Below, piece after piece: positions 35,234 through 44,540 of a DNA stretch of 64,000 nucleotides. Under the pieces are notes generated by a model, which saw only the letters and a list, made by a program, of their open reading frames with translations, was not told the origin of the DNA and searched no databases. Position 1 is the stretch's first letter. Every line of letters begins with the position of its first letter. The position numbers were made by a program, and so were the translations under genes. The DNA is from Candidatus Gracilibacteria bacterium CG17_big_fil_post_rev_8_21_14_2_50_48_13. GTDB taxonomy: Bacteria; Patescibacteriota; Gracilibacteria; 1-14-2-50-48-13. The stretch is taken from positions 124,001-188,000 of the forward strand of contig PFFG01000009.1 of assembly GCA_002783265.1 (NCBI GenBank). The letters are read 5' to 3'.

Positions 35234-36350
35234 ACCTCTTCTCTTTCAGGGACATTTTTTGCACCATCCACAAAGCGGACAGGGAGTTTTTACCATGGAA
35301 ATGTTGCGTCATTTTATGCTTTTTAGGCGCGATGTGACGGTGCTCCTTTGGTGGAGTACAAAGAAGGAGCAAGAGCAGCTTCAGGCAACATGTGCAGAGC
35401 TTGGTGTTACCAATATGCTCGGGTGCAGGCTTCCTTCCTTTCTCCCCCTTCGCCTGCGGCTTCTCTATTGGGAAATGCTGTGGATTCCATGGCAGCTGGC
35501 CATGCACAGGGGGTCGGTCTATTTTTCTCCAACGGTTCACCCAATGCTTTGGCATACAAAGGCGCTCGATATGCACATGGTGCTCCACGATGCGTTTCAG
35601 TTTACAGAGAAAGCCTACCTTCGTGGGTGGACAAGAAAATTATATAATGTGCTACTTCGTCGAACGATCCGGCACCAGCGGATTCGTCTGCACACGGTCT
35701 CAAAAACCAGTGCTGATGCGATAAAAACTGCGCTTGATATCAGAAAACCCATATGTATCGCAGGAAATGGTATTGATCATTTGCAGAAGGTGGAACCAGA
35801 AGCATGGACCTCACTTCATAAGGAACTACAGCTTGAGAAACCCTATATTCTGTATCAGGGCGGGTATGATGAACGAAAAAATGTGCGTACCCTCATAGAA
35901 CTTTTTCCACTGGTGCGAGAGGCTATACCGACTGTTCAGTTGGTCTTATGCGGCAATGCCCTTCATGCGTCACCCCTATATGGTGATCCAAAGCAGTGGG
36001 CAAAGGAGCCGGGGGTGCATATTACCGGTTTTGTGACTCGTGCCCGCCTGCGCAGGCTTTTTGCCGATGCTGCCCTTGTGGTGAGCCCCACCAGAGCGGA
36101 GGGATTTAACATTGTTATTGGGGAGGCACTTATGGAAGGCGTGACCGTGGTTGCCTCAGACATAGCTGTGCATAGAGAACTGTGGGGCAACCATGCGCTT
36201 CTCACAGATTTTTCGCAGAAAAAGGCGTCAGCTGATTTGCTCATTGCAGTGTTGCAGGGGAACATCCAGGGGACGCCGCTCTCAGCAGAGGAGAAGCGTG
36301 TGCTTTCCTGGGAACACCAGGCTGGTCAAATTCTCGCTACTTTAGTATAA
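35226..36350 (+). CDS. Family 4 glycosyltransferase
   Basis: About 374 residues from GTG 35226, which overlaps the tilS stop by 8 bases, suggesting coupling; a frame open from 35130 would overlap tilS by 104 bases. N-terminus LLFQGHFLHHPQSGQGVFT matches the GT4 glycine-rich loop. YILYQGGYDERKNVRTLI (near residue 215) and EGFNIVIGEALMEGVTVVAS (E-x7-E) form the donor site. Donor and acceptor unknown. Its 3' end carries the TATAAT promoter of the next gene. Confidence 0.88.
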   Translation: MAKPLLFQGHFLHHPQSGQGVFTMEMLRHFMLFRRDVTVLLWWSTKKEQEQLQATCAELGVTNMLGCRLPSFLPLRLRLLYWEMLWIPWQLAMHRGSVYFSPTVHPMLWHTKALDMHMVLHDAFQFTEKAYLRGWTRKLYNVLLRRTIRHQRIRLHTVSKTSADAIKTALDIRKPICIAGNGIDHLQKVEPEAWTSLHKELQLEKPYILYQGGYDERKNVRTLIELFPLVREAIPTVQLVLCGNALHASPLYGDPKQWAKEPGVHITGFVTRARLRRLFADAALVVSPTRAEGFNIVIGEALMEGVTVVASDIAVHRELWGNHALLTDFSQKKASADLLIAVLQGNIQGTPLSAEEKRVLSWEHQAGQILATLV

Positions 36351-36351
36351 T
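36346..36351 (+). promoter_or_regulatory. -10 element of the PH-domain protein gene
   Basis: TATAAT overlaps the upstream stop codon; TGGTCA lies 17 bases before it, and the ATG 28 bases after. Confidence 0.6.
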
Positions 36352-36379
36352 ATCTGCACAAATCAACCCTCCCTTCTCC

Positions 36380-36949
36380 ATGCTCCAACGCATTCATCAC
36401 AATTTCCGGTTTGAAGGTCGTCTCGAAGACGAAGAAGTACATTACATCTTCTTCAAACACATTTTGTCGGAAGTGCGGGAGTGGCTTATTGTCTTTTTCT
36501 TTTTTGTGCTCCCTTTTGTGGGGTTGTTTATGTTTTCGTTCCTCCTGCCAGCAAGCTCCGTGCCTCTGCTTTGGGTCTTTGCTCCCTTTTATGGCATTTT
36601 TGTCCTGACCTATTCCTTCATTTTGTGGATGAATGATATCTGTGACATTTGTTTGCTCACGAACAAACGTATCATTGATATTACCCAAAAGGGGTTTTTG
36701 AATCGTAAAACGTCCATCGCGGAATTACACAACATTCAAAATGTAAACTTTGTGCAGTCGGGACCTATTGATGCCATGTTTAACATCGGAGATGTCGATG
36801 TGCAAACTGCTGGATCATCGCCCGATATTGTGGTGGATTTTGTGGAAAACCCCAGTGAGATAGCCGACCTCATTCTTGGCTACTCACGTCAACACAGAAA
36901 TGCAGAACAGGGTATTGGTGAAGTTATCCCGAAAACGCCGGGGATGTGA
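36380..36949 (+). CDS. Membrane protein with bacterial PH domain
   Basis: 189 residues. Two membrane helices (about residues 36-58 and 62-84) are followed by a bacterial PH-like domain (LLTNKRIIDITQKGFLNRKTSIAELHNIQNV), as in YdbS-type proteins. The role is unknown. It is one of only two genes here ending in TGA. The following gene has its own -10 overlapping this stop. Confidence 0.8.
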   Translation: MLQRIHHNFRFEGRLEDEEVHYIFFKHILSEVREWLIVFFFFVLPFVGLFMFSFLLPASSVPLLWVFAPFYGIFVLTYSFILWMNDICDICLLTNKRIIDITQKGFLNRKTSIAELHNIQNVNFVQSGPIDAMFNIGDVDVQTAGSSPDIVVDFVENPSEIADLILGYSRQHRNAEQGIGEVIPKTPGM

Positions 36950-36983
36950 TATACTGAGATGAATATTTTCTTCTCACGTCACC

Positions 36984-38378
36984 ATGCATCTACAATTTTA
37001 TGGGGCCGCACAGACGGTTACCGGTTCAAAACACTTGGTTCGCATCCGCGATCACAGTTTTTTGCTCGATTGTGGCATGTTTCAGGGGCGCATGGAGAAT
37101 ATTAAAGAAAAGAATACAACCTTCCCCTACGAGCCTAAAGAGGTAGATTACCTGCTTCTTTCTCATGCACACATTGATCATTCAGGGCTTATTCCCTATT
37201 TCGTAAAACGCGGCTTTGCAGGAAAAATTTTTGCGACGCATGCAACGAAAGATCTCGTGGGGATATTGCTTGTAGATAGTGCGAAGATTCAGGAAAGTGA
37301 TGCGGAATTTATGAATAAAAAGCTCGATCGAATTGGGTCGACAGAGCCGCGTATTGAGCCTTTGTATGATACGGACGATGTGGACAGCGCCTTGGCGCTT
37401 TTTCAGGGACTTGCCTATGGTGAACGACATCACATTGTCGACGATGTCTACGTGACGTTTCTTGATGCGGGGCATATTCTTGGGTCTTCCTTGATTGTTC
37501 TAGAGGATGAAAAAGAACAAAAGACACTGGTATTCACCGGTGATCTCGGCCGTAAGGGACTGCCTATTTTAAAGGACCCGGTGCAAGTGGACAAAGCAGA
37601 CATTTTGATCACGGAAAGTACATACGGAAATCGTGTGCATGATACGGTGGAAAATATGGAAGCCGACGTCGCAAAAGTTGTGACAGAGGCCGTTGCAGCA
37701 GGTGGAAAGGTACTCATTCCCGCTTTTTCTATTGGTCGGACCCAGGAAATTATTTATTTGCTCCACAAACTTTGGAATGAAGGAAAAATTCCTGCGGTGC
37801 CTATTTTTGTGGACTCACCTCTCTCGAGTAATGCGACGGAAATATTTATTCGTCACCCGGAATGTTACGACAAAGAAACCTTCGAAGCGTTCTTGCTGCA
37901 GGAAAAAAATCCCTTTCACTTTTCCAATATTACATATATTCGCGAGGTCGAGGATTCCATCGCCCTCAACGATCGAAAGGAGCCGTGCATTATTATTTCC
38001 TCCTCCGGCATGTGTGAAAATGGACGCGTGCTCCACCATTTAAAGAAAATTCTCCCCAATCACCGTAATGTGGTGATGACCATTGGATATATGGCGGAGG
38101 GAACCGTGGGGCGACGGCTGATTGAAGGCGATAAGGAGGTGATGATCCATGGAAAAATGCGTCAGGTGCAGGCGAAAATCATGAAAATGAATTCTTTTTC
38201 TGCCCATGCGGATAAAGATGAATTACTTGCCTATGCAGGGTCTATTCACGGTTTAAAGCAGATTTTTCTCGTCCATGGAGAAGCAGAACAGTCAAAACCC
38301 CTTGCGGAGGAAATGCGCAAACTACCCGGTTCTCCAACGGTGACTATCGCCGAGCCATTGATGGAAGTGGATGTGTAG
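36984..38378 (+). CDS. Metallo-beta-lactamase / beta-CASP ribonuclease
   Basis: 464 residues. Metal motifs LLSHAHIDHSG (near residue 57), GHILGSS (near 160) and FTGDLGRKG (near 182); beta-CASP features ITESTYGNR, SSSGMCENGRVLHHL and NSFSAHADKDELL. These resemble bacterial relatives of CPSF73 that process or degrade RNA. TATACT (36950-36955) is 28 bases upstream of the ATG. Its last 35 bases overlap the end of the convergent kinase gene. Confidence 0.93.
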   Translation: MHLQFYGAAQTVTGSKHLVRIRDHSFLLDCGMFQGRMENIKEKNTTFPYEPKEVDYLLLSHAHIDHSGLIPYFVKRGFAGKIFATHATKDLVGILLVDSAKIQESDAEFMNKKLDRIGSTEPRIEPLYDTDDVDSALALFQGLAYGERHHIVDDVYVTFLDAGHILGSSLIVLEDEKEQKTLVFTGDLGRKGLPILKDPVQVDKADILITESTYGNRVHDTVENMEADVAKVVTEAVAAGGKVLIPAFSIGRTQEIIYLLHKLWNEGKIPAVPIFVDSPLSSNATEIFIRHPECYDKETFEAFLLQEKNPFHFSNITYIREVEDSIALNDRKEPCIIISSSGMCENGRVLHHLKKILPNHRNVVMTIGYMAEGTVGRRLIEGDKEVMIHGKMRQVQAKIMKMNSFSAHADKDELLAYAGSIHGLKQIFLVHGEAEQSKPLAEEMRKLPGSPTVTIAEPLMEVDV

Positions 38379-39171
38379 TGTTGATGCCGACACATTGACG
38401 GATAAGACCTAGGACATTTTCCCGTACTTCGTTCAGTGGGAGATTGTTATCAATGATGTTATACCCTTCGAGAATTGCTTTCTCTTTGGAAAACTGTGGA
38501 TTTTTTTCACGGGTAGTGTCCGTCAAATCACGCTCGGCAATATGTTGTTGCTGCGTGTTGTAGAGAGACCAAAAATCTTCACAGTCAGCAAGATAGTTTG
38601 GTGGAAGGAGAAGGTTGCTCATTTTTTTTCGGTACTCCTGGCGCGTTCTACCAAGGACACGGGAACCAAAATCACGATCCACAAAAATGAGCACATCCGG
38701 TGTGTGTGGTAGATAGGAATATTTCTGACTTCGCCCGTCGTTTATGACGGTTATGCCCTCCTCTAAAAGATGCACAATACTATCCCGAAGTATGGTGACA
38801 ACGTATTCCTGTACTGCAGGAAACTTTGCGAGGTGAAAAACCCCTTCTGCAACCTCCGGTGTATAGAGTTCTTGCTGTACACGGTTCCCCGCCAGGAGCA
38901 CAGCCCCATCGCTTGCAATACGAATGGTGTTGGCGGGAAGATCTCCCAGTTCTTTTTCTAGCGTGTTTGTTGGCCCATCTTTTGTGAGCTGGTACATTCC
39001 CTGCTGCTCCCCATAACTCAGGGCGCGAAAGAGACTCCCGTTGCTTATTTGCAAAAAGGGTTTTTTGAGTTCGTTGAGACCTTCAGCGATGAAGGCTTGA
39101 ATCGTACTTTTTCCACAGGCGCTCAAACCTTCAGTCGCAATATGTAATGCAGAGGAATGAGGGGAACGCAT
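38344..39171 (-). CDS. Cytidylate-kinase-like P-loop kinase
   Basis: 275 residues. P-loop ATEGLSACGKSTIQ (near residue 12) and NGSLFRALSY recall the DTGxxYRA motif of CMP kinases, while DGRSQKYSYLPHTPDVLIFVDRD matches the DGRDxGTxxxPxAxxKxFL region. The sequence is divergent and longer than Cmk (about 225), so substrate is uncertain. It follows the gene at 39190 by 18 bases in a sigma factor-membrane protein-kinase run. Confidence 0.72.
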   Translation of the reverse strand: MRSPHSSALHIATEGLSACGKSTIQAFIAEGLNELKKPFLQISNGSLFRALSYGEQQGMYQLTKDGPTNTLEKELGDLPANTIRIASDGAVLLAGNRVQQELYTPEVAEGVFHLAKFPAVQEYVVTILRDSIVHLLEEGITVINDGRSQKYSYLPHTPDVLIFVDRDFGSRVLGRTRQEYRKKMSNLLLPPNYLADCEDFWSLYNTQQQHIAERDLTDTTREKNPQFSKEKAILEGYNIIDNNLPLNEVRENVLGLIRQCVGINTTHPLPSMARR

Positions 39172-39189
39172 GGGGAAAAAGAAAAAAGA

Positions 39190-39645
39190 TTAGGCAGTGG
39201 TCTTCTGAGGGGTTTTTCGGATCTTACGACGAGATTTGGCAATGTATCGATTAAAAGCCTCTTCGTCGCCATAGGGGAGGAAGTTTTTTTGATGGTCGGG
39301 TTCATGAAAACCTCCGCCGCTTTGGTGCTTTAAGCTACACCAATAGAGTTCTGTTGACCCGGCAACAGCTACGGCATAGGCATAAAAACCATTAACGTAC
39401 TCACAATAGATGCAGTTTACCTTCTCAATGATATTGAGGTAGGGAAGCTTCCACCGGTCAAAACGAATGTACTCGCTTCGTTTGACGTAGGGGATGCCAT
39501 ACAGGGGAAAGCAGATACGATGATAGATTTCTAGGACAATATCCAGAAATAGAGTGGGTATGATAACCGCATAGATAAAAGGTGCGGAGATCAGCTGGCG
39601 GAGAATAACCGTGGGGTGTTTTGTACTATGGTGAACGTTGTACAT
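39190..39645 (-). CDS. Conserved hypothetical membrane-associated protein
   Basis: 151 residues. One N-terminal hydrophobic segment (FIYAVIIPTLFLDIVLEIYH), then a compact region with NCIYCEYVNGFYAYAVAVAG and ELYWCSLKH, three Cys that could bind metal, and a basic tail (RRKIRKTPQ). I recall similar proteins as uncharacterised in other bacteria. The ATG is 8 bases after the sigma factor stop, so it could be a functional partner of that sigma factor; it does not look like a known anti-sigma factor. Confidence 0.72.
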   Translation of the reverse strand: MYNVHHSTKHPTVILRQLISAPFIYAVIIPTLFLDIVLEIYHRICFPLYGIPYVKRSEYIRFDRWKLPYLNIIEKVNCIYCEYVNGFYAYAVAVAGSTELYWCSLKHQSGGGFHEPDHQKNFLPYGDEEAFNRYIAKSRRKIRKTPQKTTA

Positions 39646-39653
39646 AGCGTACG

Positions 39654-40253
39654 TTAAGTTTCAAGTAATTCACGCAGGCGTTTGAGTCCACGGTGTATGA
39701 GAATGCGTACATTCCCTTCCCGCTCTTTCAAAATCTCTGCAATGTCGGGAAGAGAGATATCATTGATGTAGCGAAGAATCAATGCTTCCCGTTGTTTTTC
39801 AGGAAGTTTTTGCAGTGCTTCGCGAGTGCGTTCAAAATCCTGGTCTACGGAAAGCGTGTGGGTTGGGTCACTCCAGCTTTCTTCATCGATGATATCAAAA
39901 CTGTCGTCGAGCGGCTGGACTTCCTTGTTACTTCGGTAAAAGTCGATGACTAGGTGATGGGCAATGGTAAAAACCCAGGCTTTAAACTGATTTTCCGCAT
40001 GTCCGGTAAAACTTGGGAGTTTGGTCCAGACGCGAAGAAAAATGTCAGAAACAAGGTCGCTTGCGTGATGTTCGGGAATGCGACTGGCGGTATAACGGTA
40101 GAGGTCCTTTACTAATAGCGAATAGAGCTGCTCAAAAGCATACTCGTCACCATTTTTTGCGTCTTCGACAAGCAAGATAATTGTATCCTGAACATCAGCG
40201 CTTTCTAACTCTTCGTCACCTTGTGACGCATTATCCATCACCTCATTCGTCAT
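39654..40253 (-). CDS. ECF-type sigma-70 family RNA polymerase sigma factor
   Basis: 199 residues. Region 2 (ASDLVSDIFLRVWTKL and FKAWVFTIAHHLVIDFYR, about 65-115) and region 4 (LPEKQREALILRYINDISLPDIAEILKEREGNVRILIHRGLKRLRE, quoted only by its landmarks LPEKQREAL and IHRGLKRLR, about 150-195) are present; region 3 is missing. It directs polymerase to a special regulon. Its promoter has TATACT (40273-40278) 19 bases before the ATG and shares the spacer with gyrA. Confidence 0.92.
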   Translation of the reverse strand: MTNEVMDNASQGDEELESADVQDTIILLVEDAKNGDEYAFEQLYSLLVKDLYRYTASRIPEHHASDLVSDIFLRVWTKLPSFTGHAENQFKAWVFTIAHHLVIDFYRSNKEVQPLDDSFDIIDEESWSDPTHTLSVDQDFERTREALQKLPEKQREALILRYINDISLPDIAEILKEREGNVRILIHRGLKRLRELLET

Positions 40254-40304
40254 AATCTAGAGCGCCGTAAGAAGTATACCCATTATACGGAGAGAAGTTT
40301 TTTT

Positions 40305-40316
40305 GCAAATATTTGC
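40305..40316. promoter_or_regulatory. 12-bp palindrome over the sigma factor / gyrA promoters
   Basis: GCAAATATTTGC is a perfect palindrome. It overlaps the gyrA -35 (TTGCGC, 40313-40318) and a possible sigma-gene -35 on the other strand. Confidence 0.5.
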
Positions 40317-40341
40317 GCATATAGAGTGCATTTTGTATACT
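40313..40341 (+). promoter_or_regulatory. gyrA promoter
   Basis: TTGCGC (40313-40318), 17 bases, TATACT (40336-40341); ATG 31 bases later. Confidence 0.7.
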
Positions 40342-40372
40342 ACGCCCGTGCAATTTTGACCCCACAACGATT

Positions 40373-42874
40373 ATGGCAACAAACGAACATGATGAAATGG
40401 AGCTGGATGGCGGCCTCCCTATAGAAAATTCGCCGTCGATTCAATCGGGAATTTCTGGAAAAGATATTATTACGGAAATGGAAGAGTCGTACCTCGACTA
40501 CGCCATGAGTGTTATTGTTGCGCGTGCACTACCAGACGTGCGTGATGGACTCAAGCCCGTGCAACGCCGTATTTTGTACACCATGAAAAACATGGGTATC
40601 ACGGCAGGATCAAAATATAAGAAATCTGCGCGTATTATCGGTGAGGTGATGGGTAAATACCATCCTCACGGCGATAGCTCGATTTATGCGGCAATGGTGC
40701 GTTTGGCCCAGCCCTTTGCACTTCGTCAGACCTTGGTAGACGGTCAAGGTAACTACGGTTCCATGGATGGAGACCCGGCAGCGGCCTCTCGTTATACGGA
40801 AGCACGTATGACGAAGCTTGCGGAAGAACTGTTGGAAGATTTGGAAAAAGAGACAGTGCCCTTCCGTCCGAACTACGACGGTTCTGAAGAAGAGCCTTCT
40901 GTACTCCCTGGAAAATTCCCGAATTTGCTGGTGAACGGAAATCTGGGAATTGCCGTTGGTATGGCAACGAATTTGCCACCGAACAATATTTCAGAAGTTC
41001 TTACCGCTATTCAGCTTCTGGTGAAACATCCCGAGTCGGATATGGATGCCATTATGGATATTATCCAAGGTCCTGATTTCCCAACGGGAGGTATTATTTA
41101 TGATCGAGATCATATTAAGCGAACCTACGCCACGGGCCGTGGAAGCATCATCATGCGTGCGCGGACGGATATGGAGGAAACCAAGTCAGGGCGAACACGC
41201 ATTGTGATTTCCGAAGTGCCGTATCAGGTGAATAAGGCCACCATGGTGGAAAAGATCGCGGATCTTGTGCGTGATAAAAAAATTGTGGGTATTACTGACA
41301 TTCGCGACGAATCGAATAAAAAGGGTGTGCGCGTGGTGATTGATCTGAAAAAAGATGCGCATGCGAAGAAGATTTTGAACCAACTGTTCAAATATTCCCA
41401 GATGCAAACGACCTTTCCTGTGAATATGATTGCTCTGGTGGACGGTCTTCAGCCTCATGTGCTCAACATTAAGTCTATTATTGAGTACTATATTGAGCAC
41501 CGAAAGATTGTTATTCGCAAACGTACGGAGTTTGATTTGAAGAAAGCGCAGGATCGTATTCATATCTTGCATGGTTTGAAGATTGCCCTCGATAACATTG
41601 ATGAGGTGATTAAGACCATTCGTGCAGCAGCAACCCAAGAGGATGCAAAGGTGAGTTTGATTGCGAAATTTTCCCTCTCTGAACGCCAGGCTGAAGCTAT
41701 TTTGAGCATGCAGCTACGTCGTTTGGCTGCTCTGGAACGCGAAAAGATTGAAAATGAAATTGCGGAGCTGGAGCGTCTTATTGCGAAATACGAGGAAATT
41801 CTCGCGAATCCTCAGTTGATTCTGGATATTATTCATGATGAAGCGGGCGAGATGCTCGAAAAATATGGTGAGCCACGTCGTACGGAGGTGGTGCCCTACC
41901 CACTTGGGAAGTTCCAGATTACGGATACAATCCCCAACGATGAAATGCTCATTACGATCACTAAGGAAAATTACATTAAGCGTATGCCAAGTGCGACGTT
42001 TAAATCCCAGAAGCGCGGTGGTAAGGGCATTATTGGTTTAACGACCAAGGAAGAAGACGAAATTCAGCAAATGCTGGCGACGCGGAACCATAATCAGCTT
42101 CTCTTCTTTACCTCCGAGGGGCGTGTCTTCAAATTGCATGTTTATGAAATCGAACAGGCCTCCCGTCAGGCGAAGGGTCAGGCTGTTGTGAACCTGCTCA
42201 ATCTTCGGCCTCGTGAAAAAGTCGTTGCCATGCTCGATATTACGGAAAATGTTGATGCGAAGTACCTCTTTATGTCGACGAAGAAGGGCGTTGTAAAGAA
42301 AACGGAGCTTGCTCTATTCCAAAATATTCTCTCGAAGGGAATTATTGCCATAAAAATTCGTGAGGATGATGAGCTGTTGTGGGTGCGCGCAACTTCTGGT
42401 GGAAATGATGTCATGATTATTACAGAAAATGGTCAGAGCGTTCGTTTCTCTGAAGATAACGTGCGTCCCATGGGGCGTGCGTCCTCAGGTGTCCGAGGAA
42501 TCAAGCTCAAAGGCGAGGATTCTGTGATCAGCATGAACGTTGTTGCCGATATGAAATCACGTATCTTCGTTTTGACCGAGCGTGGACTTGGAAAAATGAG
42601 TAATCTTGACCAATATCGTTTGCAAACCCGAGGTGGAAGTGGAATTAAGGCAGTCATGGTGACGGCGAAAACAGGTAAGGTCATTGGATCTCGCGTTATT
42701 GCACCAGGAGAGGTAGGAGATATTCTCATGATCTCTCGCAATGGGCAGATGCTGCGTATTGACCTAGCCGATGTACCGCTGCGTGGTCGGGTGACGCAAG
42801 GCGTGTATATTATGCGCTTTAAGAGTAAGGAAGATGTGCTCGCTAGTTTCTCTGTAGTGCCTAAGGAAGAGTAA
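40373..42874 (+). CDS. gyrA: DNA gyrase subunit A
   Basis: The 833-residue subunit cuts and rejoins DNA. The catalytic Tyr is in [12 protein letters not shown] (near residue 140), the quinolone region is [17 protein letters not shown], and the C-terminal wrapping domain has the GyrA-box-like SQKRGGKG near residue 545, which argues for gyrase rather than topoisomerase IV. gyrB is 20 kb away. Divergent from the sigma factor; AI-2E family gene follows after 24 bases. Confidence 0.96.
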   Translation: MATNEHDEMELDGGLPIENSPSIQSGISGKDIITEMEESYLDYAMSVIVARALPDVRDGLKPVQRRILYTMKNMGITAGSKYKKSARIIGEVMGKYHPHGDSSIYAAMVRLAQPFALRQTLVDGQGNYGSMDGDPAAASRYTEARMTKLAEELLEDLEKETVPFRPNYDGSEEEPSVLPGKFPNLLVNGNLGIAVGMATNLPPNNISEVLTAIQLLVKHPESDMDAIMDIIQGPDFPTGGIIYDRDHIKRTYATGRGSIIMRARTDMEETKSGRTRIVISEVPYQVNKATMVEKIADLVRDKKIVGITDIRDESNKKGVRVVIDLKKDAHAKKILNQLFKYSQMQTTFPVNMIALVDGLQPHVLNIKSIIEYYIEHRKIVIRKRTEFDLKKAQDRIHILHGLKIALDNIDEVIKTIRAAATQEDAKVSLIAKFSLSERQAEAILSMQLRRLAALEREKIENEIAELERLIAKYEEILANPQLILDIIHDEAGEMLEKYGEPRRTEVVPYPLGKFQITDTIPNDEMLITITKENYIKRMPSATFKSQKRGGKGIIGLTTKEEDEIQQMLATRNHNQLLFFTSEGRVFKLHVYEIEQASRQAKGQAVVNLLNLRPREKVVAMLDITENVDAKYLFMSTKKGVVKKTELALFQNILSKGIIAIKIREDDELLWVRATSGGNDVMIITENGQSVRFSEDNVRPMGRASSGVRGIKLKGEDSVISMNVVADMKSRIFVLTERGLGKMSNLDQYRLQTRGGSGIKAVMVTAKTGKVIGSRVIAPGEVGDILMISRNGQMLRIDLADVPLRGRVTQGVYIMRFKSKEDVLASFSVVPKEE

Positions 42875-42898
42875 TCTCATTCATTCGCAACGATCCTC

Positions 42899-44203
42899 AT
42901 GACTTCTCGCAAGAAAAAAATCCCGGTTGCCCGACGTGTTTCCAGCTGGCTGGCAGAGCGGAAGGAACAGCTCCAGGAATTTGGAGCGTACGTTGAGGAA
43001 ATGCGACGTGAGCGTGAGAAAAAACTCGCCCATGAAATGCCTTTACTCGAAGATACAAAGGCATCTTCTGAGAAGGAAATTCGCGCTAAGGTGGATATTA
43101 GTGTTTCGAGTGTCGTCAAGGCCTCCATTGCTGTTGCATTGGTGGCCATTGGGCTGTACATGCTTTTTTTGCTCACGAACATTATTGCCCTGGTGCTCAT
43201 CTCCTTCTTTTTGGCGGCGATTTTGAATCCTTTTGTGGATTTTCTGGAAAAGTATCGCATCCCCCGCGGTGCAGGAGTGCTTATCAGTTATATTCTGATT
43301 CTCCTTGCGATTGCGGTATTTATTATTCTCCTCGTGCCTATGCTGCGTACGCAGGGGGATAAACTGGTGCAATCCATTTCTTCCTACCTTCTGGTGGTGG
43401 CTCGCGAGGGCATTACGACGTTGCCGATACCCTTCCTACCCGATTCTGTGGAATCGCAGGCGGTGGCAACGATCAATCAACTGCGCACAAATTTCAATCT
43501 GGACCTCCTTTTTGAGCAATTCCGTGCGTGGCTTATTGAAAATCAAACCGTTATTGGCGGCAGTCTGGAAACCGCGGCAACAAACTTTTTTGGCTTTCTC
43601 AATGTCGTTGCTAACGGGCTTGGCAATGTCATTGTCGTGTTGTTACTCACGTTCTTTGCAGTAGCAGACAAACAGGGGATTAAATCCTTTGTTTTGCGCC
43701 TTCTGCCCGTGAAACATCGACACTATTTCGACGGAAAACTCTCAGAAATTCAGGTGAAAATTGGCTCATGGATCCGCGGACAGTTACTTCTTGGTCTTGC
43801 CGTTGGACTTGCGACCTTTTTAGGTTTCCTGATCCTTTCCTTGTTTGGTATGCATTTTGAGGAAATGGGCATACTGTCTGTCTTGGCGGGTGTGACGGAA
43901 GTTATTCCTGTGGTGGGACCTATTATTGCGGCAGTTTTTGCTGTGTTGGTGGCGGCAAATTACGGAATCATTCAGGTGCTCGCAGTGCTCATTATGTTTA
44001 TTGCCATACAACAGCTTGAAAATAATATCTTGGTTCCGGTCATTATGCGTCATGCCGTGGGCCTTAGTTCTCTCGTGATTATCGTCTGTATGCTGATTGG
44101 AGCCCAGTTCTTTGGATTCCTCGGTCTCATTCTTGCGGTCCCCGTGTCGACCATCATTTCCCTGTTTGTGCATGATTTCATGAACAACCACAACGGGGGG
44201 TAA
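42899..44203 (+). CDS. AI-2E family transporter (PerM/TqsA type)
   Basis: 434 residues. A basic, charged N-terminal ~65 residues is followed by the eight-helix AI-2E/PerM fold; typical stretches are SFFLAAILNPFVDFLEKYRIPRG (here broken for length at LNPF) and the C-terminal VIPVVGPIIAAVFAVLVA. Family members export signalling molecules or ions (some are Na+/H+ antiporters), so the substrate is open. It probably shares the gyrA transcript. Confidence 0.88.
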   Translation: MTSRKKKIPVARRVSSWLAERKEQLQEFGAYVEEMRREREKKLAHEMPLLEDTKASSEKEIRAKVDISVSSVVKASIAVALVAIGLYMLFLLTNIIALVLISFFLAAILNPFVDFLEKYRIPRGAGVLISYILILLAIAVFIILLVPMLRTQGDKLVQSISSYLLVVAREGITTLPIPFLPDSVESQAVATINQLRTNFNLDLLFEQFRAWLIENQTVIGGSLETAATNFFGFLNVVANGLGNVIVVLLLTFFAVADKQGIKSFVLRLLPVKHRHYFDGKLSEIQVKIGSWIRGQLLLGLAVGLATFLGFLILSLFGMHFEEMGILSVLAGVTEVIPVVGPIIAAVFAVLVAANYGIIQVLAVLIMFIAIQQLENNILVPVIMRHAVGLSSLVIIVCMLIGAQFFGFLGLILAVPVSTIISLFVHDFMNNHNGG

Positions 44204-44242
44204 GTGTGGTATACTGTACGTAGATTCTTTTCCTGACATGCT

Positions 44243-44476
44243 ATGCCTATTTTTGACTATTCCTGCCACGAATGTAATCACCAGTTTGAACATTTAGCGC
44301 TACCGGCAGCAAAGGAACCATTGGAAATTGCCTGCCCTTCCTGTGCATCGCTCAAGGTGCAAAAGCGTCTTTCTGCTCCAGCGGTCCATTTTAAAGGATC
44401 AGGATTCTATTCAACAGATACAGCCAAGGGAAAAAATGCTGATAAAAAAGCAGTGCCCAAAGCAAAAGAAGAATAA
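44243..44476 (+). CDS. FmdB family zinc ribbon protein
   Basis: 77 residues. MPIFDYSCHECNHQFE and CPSCASLKVQKRLSAP form the two Cys-pair zinc ribbon of the FmdB family; the tail is Lys/Ala-rich and disordered. These small proteins are often described as regulatory but have no settled role. TATACT lies 27 bases before the ATG. Confidence 0.9.
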   Translation: MPIFDYSCHECNHQFEHLALPAAKEPLEIACPSCASLKVQKRLSAPAVHFKGSGFYSTDTAKGKNADKKAVPKAKEE

Positions 44477-44540
44477 GGCTATTAAAAGTTGATTTTGTCA
44501 AACTCTGAGGTATAGTCGGCCCATAGTTAATGACAGAATC

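Noticed and set aside
36380-36984. UGA read as glycine (code 25), as in Gracilibacteria/Absconditabacteria
   Set aside because: Genes are intact under the standard code, with no in-frame UGA needed, and UGA ends two genes cleanly.
39190-39645. Anti-sigma factor for the ECF-type sigma factor
   Set aside because: One N-terminal hydrophobic segment and a Cys-containing tail do not match known anti-sigma domains; only adjacency supports it.
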